Source of the DNA: Caryophanales bacterium UBA6769
GTDB taxonomy: Bacteria > Bacillota > Bacilli > Bacillales > UBA6769
Reading direction: 5' to 3'
NCBI GenBank assembly: GCA_002453275.1
Contig: DKGN01000187.1
Span: forward strand, 1-5,346
DNA length: 5,346 nucleotides
A model generated the notes under the pieces. It was given only the letters and a program-made list of their open reading frames with translations. It was not told the DNA's origin and ran no database searches. Of this stretch, positions 1 through 4,566 are shown piece after piece. A program made the translations under genes and the position numbers. Numbering within the stretch: position 1 is the stretch's first letter; each line of letters starts with the position of its first letter.

Positions 1-741
1 CGTATGCTTGAAGCGTTGCACCCTAATCGCATTGATCTTGGGCTTGGACGTGCCCCTGGTGGGATGCCAAGGGCAACGATGGCGTTACAGGAAGGAAAAT
101 TACAACGAGCCGATTACTCACAACAAATCGATGATCTGATCAAGTACATCACCGACACCGTGCCGAAAGACTTTCGCTTTCCTGGTTTAAAAGCAACACC
201 GCTTATCGATACAGTTCCAGAAATGTGGTTACTCGGTTCAACGAATGGTAGTGCTTCAATTGCAGCGCAAAAAGGAGCGGCTTTCTCCTTCGCTCATTTT
301 ATTAATGGAGATGGTGGAGAACAGAGTGTTCGACTATACAAAGAACATTTTCAACCTTCAATTTTATACGATAAGCCAAAAACGAGCGTGGCAATCTTTA
401 TATTTTGTGCAGACACTGATGAAGAAGCCGACTTGATGGCGTCCAGCTTAGATCTTTCTTTGCTTTTTGCCGTAACGGGACAGCGATCACCAGGACTTCC
501 TTCAATTGAAATGGCGCAATCGTATGAATATACTCCATATGAACGTACCTTCATCCGAGAAAATCGCAAACGAATGATTGTCGGGAATCCGCAGACAGTA
601 AAGGCGCAAATTGAAGCATTAGCTGAAGCCTATGACACAGACGAAATTATTGCTGTGACAAATGCCCATCAAATTGAACACCGTCTTCGTTCATATGAAT
701 TACTTGCAGAAATGTTTGACACCAATAAATCTAAGGAATGA
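1..741 (+). CDS. LLM-class flavin-dependent oxidoreductase, C-terminal part (5' end outside window)
   Basis: This is the carboxy-terminal 246 residues of a luciferase-like (bacterial luciferase alpha-type, TIM-barrel) FMN-dependent monooxygenase or reductase; its substrate cannot be read from sequence. The frame is open from base 1, and the first ATG (position 4) falls inside the conserved stretch MLEALHPNRIDLGLGRAPGG. That stretch normally lies about 85-90 residues into a protein of roughly 330, so the true start is upstream of the window. Supporting landmarks are the LGLGRAPGG segment near in-window residues 14-22, WLLGSTNGSA near 77-86, and the C-terminal ENRKRMIVGNPQTVKAQIE, typical of the MsnO8/YceB-like branch. 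It ends in TGA, and msrB follows after 22 nt with its own ribosome binding site, so the two are probably co-transcribed. Family assignment is confident; the exact subgroup and substrate are not. Confidence 0.88.
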   Translation, partial: RMLEALHPNRIDLGLGRAPGGMPRATMALQEGKLQRADYSQQIDDLIKYITDTVPKDFRFPGLKATPLIDTVPEMWLLGSTNGSASIAAQKGAAFSFAHFINGDGGEQSVRLYKEHFQPSILYDKPKTSVAIFIFCADTDEEADLMASSLDLSLLFAVTGQRSPGLPSIEMAQSYEYTPYERTFIRENRKRMIVGNPQTVKAQIEALAEAYDTDEIIAVTNAHQIEHRLRSYELLAEMFDTNKSKE

Positions 742-748
742 TAATTCG

Positions 749-755
749 AAAGGAG
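749..755 (+). promoter_or_regulatory. Ribosome binding site of msrB (AAAGGAG)
   Basis: AAAGGAG lies 8 nt before the TTG at 764 and 5 nt before the TTG at 761. Spacing favours 764 as the start codon and rules out the upstream in-frame ATG at 662, which lies inside the preceding oxidoreductase gene. Confidence 0.8.
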
Positions 756-763
756 CGATTTTG

Positions 764-1204
764 TTGAGTGGGAAATATAATAAAGAGGAACTGAAGAAAA
801 AGCTTACACGTATCCAATATGAAGTAACACAAAACGATGCAACGGAGCCACCCTTTCAGAATGAATATTGGGACCATTTTCACGACGGCATTTACGTTGA
901 TATCGTTTCAGGAGAGCCTCTCTTCTCCTCCCTCGACCAATACGATGCCGGCTGTGGCTGGCCGAGCTTCACAAAGCCACTGAAAAAAGAAGAAGTCTAC
1001 GAAAAAGAAGATTTAAGTCATGGCATGCGCCGCACCGAAGTTAGAAGCGATACAGCCGACTCCCATCTTGGTCACGTCTTTCCGGATGGACCTCCTGACA
1101 AAGGTGGTCTTCGCTACTGCATTAACTCGGCAGCGTTACGCTTCATCCCAAAGGAAGATTTAGAAAAGGAAGGGTATGGAGAATACGTAGATTTGTTTAA
1201 ATAG
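764..1204 (+). CDS. msrB: Peptide methionine-(R)-S-oxide reductase MsrB
   Basis: MsrB reduces the R epimer of methionine sulfoxide in proteins using thioredoxin, repairing oxidative damage in the cytoplasm. The product is 146 residues from the TTG at 764, close to the usual roughly 143 of Bacillus MsrB. The SelR fold signatures are all present: GCGWPSF at 63-69, HLGHVFPDGP at 101-110 and RYCINSAALRF at 117-127. Cys119 is the expected catalytic (sulfenic acid) cysteine, and Cys64, 55 residues upstream, sits where the resolving cysteine is in the thioredoxin-recycled class. The two CxxC pairs that bind zinc in E. coli-type MsrB are absent, as these are the only two cysteines. An alternative TTG at 761 would add one residue. 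The gene follows the flavin oxidoreductase by 22 nt and is closed by a hairpin at 1231-1263. No msrA is visible in the window. Confidence 0.95.
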   Translation: MSGKYNKEELKKKLTRIQYEVTQNDATEPPFQNEYWDHFHDGIYVDIVSGEPLFSSLDQYDAGCGWPSFTKPLKKEEVYEKEDLSHGMRRTEVRSDTADSHLGHVFPDGPPDKGGLRYCINSAALRFIPKEDLEKEGYGEYVDLFK

Positions 1205-1230
1205 TCAAAGGTGATGACATATAAGCTAAA

Positions 1231-1263
1231 GAAACCGCCAAATCTTTACTAGAAGGCGGTTTC
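1231..1263. terminator. Rho-independent-type hairpin between convergent genes
   Basis: A perfect 9-bp stem (GAAACCGCC at 1231-1239 with GGCGGTTTC at 1255-1263) encloses a 15-nt loop. It starts 27 nt after the msrB stop and lies 36 nt beyond the stop of the convergent lipoprotein gene on the minus strand. The following tracts (GTTATTATAA on plus, TTTAGCTTAT on minus) are T-rich but not pure, so it may serve both directions with moderate strength. Confidence 0.75.
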
Positions 1264-1298
1264 GTTATTATAAGAAATCAAGCAACATAGTAACTGGA

Positions 1299-1997
1299 TT
1301 ATTTAACTTCTTCGGCCTTAAAAGTCCATGAAACTTTGTTCATGTAATGTTGGTTGTTTCCATCAAAAAAACCGAAAACGATCATATATTCATCCGTACT
1401 GTCACGCATGCCTATTGCAATTTTTTGCTCTACTTTCTCACCTGGAGCCACATTTAATGAATTCGTTGGATTGTCGTCTAAGTCTATCTTGCCATTTTCA
1501 TCGAGATATCGCTCACCTATCCCGATTAACTCTCCCATATTTGTCATTTCTTCATTTTGAATCGCTGATTCATCAGAGCCTTTCGCTGCATGTGGTTTCT
1601 CTACTTTTATATTATCTTCACCCAAATTTTCTAGTGTGAAATCTGCCACTAAGAAAAAATCATCATCACCTACTTTTGACTGTCCGATATCTTGTGCCTG
1701 TTCGACGCCATTCAACGTGATCGCAAGTGGATGCTCTCCGTTGAAAAAGCTTGGCACTGTATAGCCAGTCTCTCCGATTGCAAGACCCATTTGATGCTCC
1801 AGTTCAATTGGATCAGCATCCGCATCCTTAATGACTTCGTCAGGAATCTTTGCGCTTCCCTCTTCTCTGTTCGTTTCTTCTTGATTTGCATTATCCCCAT
1901 CGTCAGTCGCAACACTTTCATTTTCATCCGCTCCACAAGCAATGAGGAGCAAGCTACTTACAAGTAAAACTGCCATCGTCATTATGTATCTTCTCAT
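1299..1997 (-). CDS. Acidic DUF4352-like lipoprotein
   Basis: This is a 232-residue exported lipoprotein of unknown function. Residues 1-21 form a type II signal peptide: Arg2-Arg3, a hydrophobic core, and the lipobox Leu18-Ile19-Ala20-Cys21. Cys21 would be lipidated and anchor the protein to the outer face of the membrane. A disordered linker very rich in Asp, Glu and Asn follows (about 22-65). The rest looks like an immunoglobulin/telokin-like beta sandwich of the DUF4352 type, with a FFLVADFTLENLG strand, an LNVAPGEKVEQKIAIG strand and a closing NKVSWTF strand. The ATG at 1997 is supported by GGAGTG with an 8-nt spacer; Met6 and Met8 are alternatives without as good a site. It lies 51 bp downstream of the SDR gene and may be part of that transcript or have its own weak promoter. 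The domain call is by pattern, not by search. Confidence 0.85.
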   Translation of the reverse strand: MRRYIMTMAVLLVSSLLLIACGADENESVATDDGDNANQEETNREEGSAKIPDEVIKDADADPIELEHQMGLAIGETGYTVPSFFNGEHPLAITLNGVEQAQDIGQSKVGDDDFFLVADFTLENLGEDNIKVEKPHAAKGSDESAIQNEEMTNMGELIGIGERYLDENGKIDLDDNPTNSLNVAPGEKVEQKIAIGMRDSTDEYMIVFGFFDGNNQHYMNKVSWTFKAEEVK

Positions 1998-2015
1998 CTA
2001 TTCATCACTCCAATA

Positions 2016-2031
2016 CTTTTTATATAAAAAG
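2016..2031. repeat. Perfect 16-bp A/T palindrome upstream of the lipoprotein gene
   Basis: Bases 2016-2031 (CTTTTTATATAAAAAG) form a perfect palindrome in the 51-bp gap between the SDR stop and the lipoprotein start. On the minus strand it contains a TATA-rich -10-like element (ATATAA), and TTGGTG stands 17 nt upstream, so it could overlap a weak promoter. It could also be an operator, or a weak hairpin separating the two genes. It lacks the GC stem and T tract of a terminator. Confidence 0.4.
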
Positions 2032-2048
2032 CTCTTTCTGTTCACCAA

Positions 2049-2693
2049 TTATAATTGCTGCAGCGCTTCCGTTATCCCATTTTCCCCTTGGATTAAATCG
2101 AATGAACGGTTATATGTATTCTTTTCATTAAGAGTTGCAAATACCGTTCTTGCGACATCTTCTCTCGTTACTATCCCACGCGGTAAGTTTTCTGCGATTG
2201 ACACTTTGCCTACCCCTTTATCGTTCGTAAGACCACCTGGCCGAACGATCGTGTAGTTTAAGTTGCTATCCATTAACGCTTTGTCAGCATAGTGCTTTGC
2301 AACGTAGTAGTGACGAATTTTTTCATTCCAATTTTCACGATTATGGGCTTGAAGTGCACTTACCATAACATAGCGATCCACATCCGCCTTTTCAGCGGCT
2401 TCGATTGATTTAACGGCTCCGTCTAAGTCAACGAGCAACGTTTTGTCTGCACCCGTATGCCCTCCTGAACCTGCCGTAAAGACAATCGCGTCACAGCCAC
2501 TTACGGCTTCCACAAGTTCATCGACTGTTCCTTCCACATCTGCAACGACAGCTTCAATACCGTTCTCCTTCAGATCCTGCGCTTGCTTCTCACTTCGCAC
2601 CATCGCCCGAACGGAATGAACTTCACTTTCATGCAAAAGCTGAACGAGTTGCTTCCCGATTTGCCCATTTGCTCCAATAACACAAACTTTCAT
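2049..2693 (-). CDS. Atypical SDR-family NAD(P)-binding protein, YhfK-like
   Basis: This is a 214-residue Rossmann-fold protein of the NAD(P)H-binding atypical SDR group (YhfK/YwnB type, NmrA-related), cytoplasmic, of unknown substrate. The dinucleotide motif G7-x-x-G10-x-x-G13 begins right after the first beta strand. Arg29 and Arg33 near the end of strand 2 could favour NADP(H). VSA at 111-113 and the Tyr129-x-x-x-Lys133 pair match the SDR active-site residues, and IVRPGGLT at 149-156 matches the strand and turn conserved in this group. The ATG at 2693 is chosen because an excellent AAGGAGGAG lies just before it. A TTG at 2711 in the same frame would place that site inside the coding sequence. 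The regulator gene ends 14 nt upstream, and its stop codon abuts the ribosome binding site, so the pair is an operon. It is the last complete enzyme before the lipoprotein gene. Confidence 0.9.
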   Translation of the reverse strand: MKVCVIGANGQIGKQLVQLLHESEVHSVRAMVRSEKQAQDLKENGIEAVVADVEGTVDELVEAVSGCDAIVFTAGSGGHTGADKTLLVDLDGAVKSIEAAEKADVDRYVMVSALQAHNRENWNEKIRHYYVAKHYADKALMDSNLNYTIVRPGGLTNDKGVGKVSIAENLPRGIVTREDVARTVFATLNEKNTYNRSFDLIQGENGITEALQQL

Positions 2694-2699
2694 GTTTTT

Positions 2700-2708
2700 C
2701 TCCTCCTT
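2700..2708 (-). promoter_or_regulatory. Ribosome binding site of the SDR gene (AAGGAGGAG)
   Basis: AAGGAGGAG reads on the minus strand with the AGGAGG core 8 nt before the ATG at 2693. It overlaps the TGA stop (2708-2710) of the upstream regulator frame, a layout expected for translationally coupled genes. It decides the SDR start against the TTG at 2711. Confidence 0.85.
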
Positions 2709-3407
2709 CAAATTAATTGTAGTGCCTTTTTATCAAGGACTTTAATTTTTCGTTGACCGACTTGGTCAATGATACCTTGTTCCTGGAAGTCAGCGAGTTT
2801 TCTGCTCACTGTTTCAGGCGTCGTCCCTAAGTATGATGCAAGATCTTTTTTCGGCATTGGTAATGTAATTGTTTCTGAATATTGTCCAGCGATTAATACT
2901 AGCAAGTAAGCTGCAATGCGTTGTTCTGTATCTTCAGATGTTAAACTACTCAGTTTTTTGCCGTTTTTTCAAGTCGTCGACTGAACTCTTCTAAAATTCT
3001 AATGGAAATCTCTGGATATTTCATTAAAAATGCTTGTAAATCATTGCGTCTCATTATACATAGCTCTGTCTTTTCCATTGCAACAGCAAAGTGAGCAAAA
3101 ACAGATTCAGAAAATGGAGCTAATTCGCCAACGAAGTCTCCAGGCTCTAAAATCCGAATGAGTTGTTCTTTTCCTGATTCTGATAAACGAAATATTTTCA
3201 CACGACCATGGTGAACGATATACAGATGAGCTGAGCGATCTCCCGCGCATAAATTTCTTCGTTACGTTCATATCGTCGAGTCTGTGTCGTTGCCACGATT
3301 TCTTGCATTTCCTCAACCTGTAAATGATTGAAAATTGGAACTAAAGAGATAGAAAGGTGCTGCATCTCTTTAATAGAAGTGTGTTGATGGTGACATGATC
3401 CTTTCAC
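2708..3407 (-). pseudogene. Crp/Fnr-family transcriptional regulator, split by two -1 frameshifts
   Basis: If two single bases are restored the gene reads as an uninterrupted 233-residue Crp/Fnr regulator. An N-terminal segment contains C5-H-H-Q-H and then SLVPIFNHL. The cyclic-nucleotide-like beta barrel follows (about 25-140), with HLYIVHHGRVKIFRLSESG and RILEPGDFVGELAPF. Next come a dimerisation helix (SIRILEEFSRRLEK) and a C-terminal winged helix-turn-helix (187-208). The recognition helix PETVSR (198-203) has the Glu, Ser and Arg that in E. coli FNR (Glu209, Ser212, Arg213) contact TTGAT. Break 1 is at CGGGA (3241-3245), where a lost G ends the first frame at 3198. Break 2 is at the six-A run (2954-2959), where a missing A gives TGA at 2950. 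The GTG start at 3407 has AAAGGAAG 8 nt upstream. No other stop or shift is seen, so decay is very recent, or the shifts are sequencing errors or recoding. Confidence 0.85.
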
Positions 3408-3425
3408 TTGCTACACTTCCTTTCT

Positions 3426-3447
3426 CGTTACGAAGCTTGTCGCAACG
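3426..3447 (-). promoter_or_regulatory. Hairpin or operator-like dyad in the regulator's leader
   Basis: In the minus-strand transcript an 8-bp stem forms (CGUUGCGA pairing with UCGUAACG, one G-U wobble) with a 6-nt loop, just upstream of the AAAGGAAG ribosome binding site. It lies between the predicted transcription start near 3465 and the GTG. It could be a DNA operator or a leader structure; nothing else supports a specific role. Confidence 0.4.
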
Positions 3448-3471
3448 TCCTTTTTTTCCCTGTTTTGCATT

Positions 3472-3501
3472 AGTATAACGCACAAACTAAACCGTGTTCA
3501 A
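3472..3501 (-). promoter_or_regulatory. Sigma-A-type promoter of the regulator-SDR operon
   Basis: On the minus strand TTGAAC (3496-3501) and TATACT (3472-3477) are separated by 18 nt, with 4/6 and 5/6 matches to TTGACA and TATAAT. The predicted start is an A near 3465, giving a leader of about 58 nt before the GTG at 3407. No TTGAT-N4-ATCAA box is seen here, so autoregulation through that site is not evident. Confidence 0.6.
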
Positions 3502-3730
3502 AACGACAAACAAGACTCACTATTCTTGGATAAGATGTAAGCAAGACTTTTAGTAATAGGACACCAATTAAAGTAAAGGCGGCGGTTTCAATTAATGAGT
3601 ATGCATGATTAAGCTAATCCAATTGATTAGCCATTCTTACAAAAACAGCGATGTGAAGGGTCCGTTCATTGCCATTACAAGGAGATTATTAATCCCATCA
3701 CCAAAATTTTTTGTTTCAACGACAAAAAGC
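3502..3730. other. Intergenic stretch without a recognisable gene
   Basis: Together with the promoter and leader this forms a gap of about 320 bp between the 160-residue lipoprotein gene and the regulator. It contains a 19-bp imperfect palindrome (3613-3631) and two short minus-strand open stretches that read plausibly like protein. One is about 35 codons running past the lipoprotein stop in the next frame, with FGDGINNLLVMAMNGPFT; the other is 47 codons at 3473-3613 with LIETAAFTLIGVLLLK. Neither has a convincing start or ribosome binding site. They may be remnants of a decayed gene or chance. Confidence 0.5.
3613..3631. repeat. 19-bp near-perfect palindrome (GCTAATC / GATTAGC)
   Basis: Arms GCTAATC (3613-3619) and GATTAGC (3625-3631) pair perfectly around a 5-nt centre. 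On the minus strand, which is the direction of the lipoprotein transcript that ends 100 nt earlier, the hairpin is followed by TTAATCAT, a weak T-rich tail. It could be a weak terminator of that transcript or a protein-binding dyad. A further GATTA lies just outside at 3607-3611. Confidence 0.35.
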
Positions 3731-4213
3731 TCACTGTTTCCATGTTATTTCTGAATTTTTTACGATCCATTCGTCTTTTTCTAATAAAAGTGTCATGTAC
3801 ATTCCGATACCACCAAGGCCTGCTGTGTTAAGCTTTTCACCATGTACGACGAGTTCGTCTCCGCTTTTTGACACGTCAATAATTTTTAAAAATAATCCGT
3901 CGTTTGCTAACGTTTCCTTTCCGTAAGGGCCTGCTTCGCTAAGTTCATCAAGCGTATAAAAATAGATGTCTTTTTTTGTATATGCGCTTTCAAAATAGCT
4001 TTTAATAGAGCGGATTGTCTTTTTCGTGAGCTCATCTTTTATAAAAAGTGAAAAATAGTGACTAGATTCGTTCAGTTGGCGTTCATGATTGAGCAATGTT
4101 TCGAACGCGAGAATATACGCATCACTATCCTTTTCTTCGTTTGTAAACGAACAACTCGTTCCAGTAAATAGAATCAATGTTGCTACGAAACTAGTGAACA
4201 TTAGTCGTCTCAC
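3731..4213 (-). CDS. Small lipoprotein of unknown function
   Basis: This is a 160-residue predicted exported lipoprotein whose family I do not recognise. The N-terminus has Arg2-Arg3, a hydrophobic core (4-16) and a permissive lipobox Gly18-Thr19-Ser20-Cys21. Cys21 is the only cysteine. The mature part is mixed alpha/beta: a helical stretch (about 30-75) with many Lys and Glu, then a strand-rich end finishing GMYMTLLLEKDEWIVKNSEITW, which resembles the closing strands of small ligand-binding or NTF2-like domains. The start is GTG at 4213, preceded by GAGGTGG 4 nt upstream; the in-frame ATG at Met5 has no site. It begins 16 nt after the stop of the small membrane-protein gene and is very probably co-transcribed with it from the FNR-box promoter. 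Confidence 0.8.
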   Translation of the reverse strand: MRRLMFTSFVATLILFTGTSCSFTNEEKDSDAYILAFETLLNHERQLNESSHYFSLFIKDELTKKTIRSIKSYFESAYTKKDIYFYTLDELSEAGPYGKETLANDGLFLKIIDVSKSGDELVVHGEKLNTAGLGGIGMYMTLLLEKDEWIVKNSEITWKQ

Positions 4214-4229
4214 TCAACCACCTCTTATC

Positions 4230-4415
4230 TTATGCAATAATAATCGCCAGCCATAAGCTTCCAGCATATAAAAGCCCAAATGCCCAGTGGTGCGATGCTG
4301 CCCACTTCATCCCGCTACATTCTTCTTCCCTCGATGCCCCAGGACGAAATGCGAGCAACAATTTTACCGCGAAAGGAATAGCGAACAAAACTAAGCTTGC
4401 CAGCCAACTCATCAT
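4230..4415 (-). CDS. Small two-helix membrane protein of unknown function
   Basis: This 61-residue protein (60 if the second ATG, at 4412, is used) has two predicted membrane helices, about residues 4-23 and 44-61. They are joined by a short polar segment with three consecutive Glu, a single Cys33 and a His42-His43 pair at the start of helix 2. I do not recognise the family. Expression is supported by a clear AGAGGTGGTG site before the double ATG, by tight linkage (16 nt) to the lipoprotein gene downstream, which carries the same AGAGGTGG-type site, and by a well-formed promoter upstream. The FNR-type box in that promoter suggests induction at low oxygen or under redox change. A role with the lipoprotein at the cell envelope is inference from linkage only. 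Confidence 0.75.
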   Translation of the reverse strand: MMSWLASLVLFAIPFAVKLLLAFRPGASREEECSGMKWAASHHWAFGLLYAGSLWLAIIIA

Positions 4416-4457
4416 GAATCACCACCTCTTTTTGTGGGGATTTCATCCCTCAATAAA

Positions 4458-4499
4458 ATTATCTCTTTTTACAAGCCGTTCTACCTTGATCTAGATCAT
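4458..4499 (-). promoter_or_regulatory. Class II FNR-type promoter of the membrane-protein/lipoprotein operon
   Basis: On the minus strand a GATAAT -10 element (4458-4463, 5/6 match) predicts a start near 4451. The centre of the dyad TTGATCTAGATCAT (4492.5) is then at -41.5, the classical position for FNR class II activation. The hexamer at the -35 position (AGGTAG) is a poor match to TTGACA, as expected for an activator-dependent promoter. The leader to the ATG at 4415 would be about 35 nt. Confidence 0.6.
4486..4499. promoter_or_regulatory. FNR-box-like operator TTGATCTAGATCAT
   Basis: The site matches the FNR consensus TTGAT-N4-ATCAA at 9 of 10 defined bases (last base T instead of A); its inner 12 bp TGATCTAGATCA form a perfect palindrome. 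It lies between the divergent yqjF and membrane-protein genes. The Fnr-family regulator encoded about 1.1 kb away in this window has the recognition-helix residues expected for this sequence. Confidence 0.7.
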
Positions 4500-4513
4500 G
4501 TTTTAGCTTAATT
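4486..4513 (+). promoter_or_regulatory. Weak candidate promoter of yqjF overlapping the FNR box
   Basis: TTGATC (4486-4491) and TTAATT (4508-4513), 16 nt apart, are each 4/6 matches to sigma-A elements. If real, the FNR-type dimer would cover the -35 and repress yqjF while activating the divergent operon. The match is weak, and no better plus-strand promoter was found before 4567. Confidence 0.25.
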
Positions 4514-4552
4514 TTTCAATCTTTTGGAACACTAAAAAGAGATATATGAATG

Positions 4553-4560
4553 AAAGGGTG
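4553..4560 (+). promoter_or_regulatory. Ribosome binding site of yqjF (AAAGGGTG)
   Basis: AAAGGGTG ends 6 nt before the ATG at 4567. The in-frame ATG at 4546 precedes this site and has only a weak AAGAG upstream, and the ATG at 4561 abuts it, so 4567 is the likely start. Confidence 0.7.
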
Positions 4561-4566
4561 ATGTTC

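Noticed and set aside
125..139. FNR-box-like GATGATCTGATCAAG
   Set aside because: It lies inside the oxidoreductase coding region, and its half-sites do not have the TTGAT-N4-ATCAA spacing.
662..763. N-terminal extension of msrB back to an ATG at 662
   Set aside because: It overlaps the end of the oxidoreductase gene in another frame, and the residues before SGKYNKEE have no MsrB similarity.
1328..1639. Plus-strand open frames opposite the DUF4352-like lipoprotein
   Set aside because: They are antisense shadows: low-complexity Ser/Leu/His-rich translations with no ribosome binding site.
1712..1942. Minus-strand open frame rich in Arg and Met within the lipoprotein gene
   Set aside because: It is an out-of-frame shadow of a gene that has a clear signal peptide and ribosome binding site.
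2694..2711. Upstream TTG start for the SDR gene, adding six residues
   Set aside because: It would place the strong AAGGAGGAG site inside the coding region, and the Rossmann strand MKVCVIGANG starts naturally at the ATG at 2693.
3470..3613. 47-codon minus-strand open frame as a small gene
   Set aside because: It has no ATG, GTG or TTG at its beginning and no ribosome binding site, and it runs through the regulator's promoter. It is kept only as a possible remnant.
3720..3742. Short minus-strand ATG frame (METVSFLSLKQKILVMGL) at the lipoprotein 3' end
   Set aside because: It has about 23 codons, overlaps the lipoprotein coding end and has no clear ribosome binding site.
4437..4450. Possible terminator hairpin GGGGA / TCCCT
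   Set aside because: The stem is only 4-5 bp with no T tract, and it lies in the predicted leader of the small operon.
4546..4566. Upstream ATG start for yqjF
   Set aside because: Only a weak AAGAG precedes it, whereas AAAGGGTG is correctly spaced for the ATG at 4567 and the resulting length fits the family.
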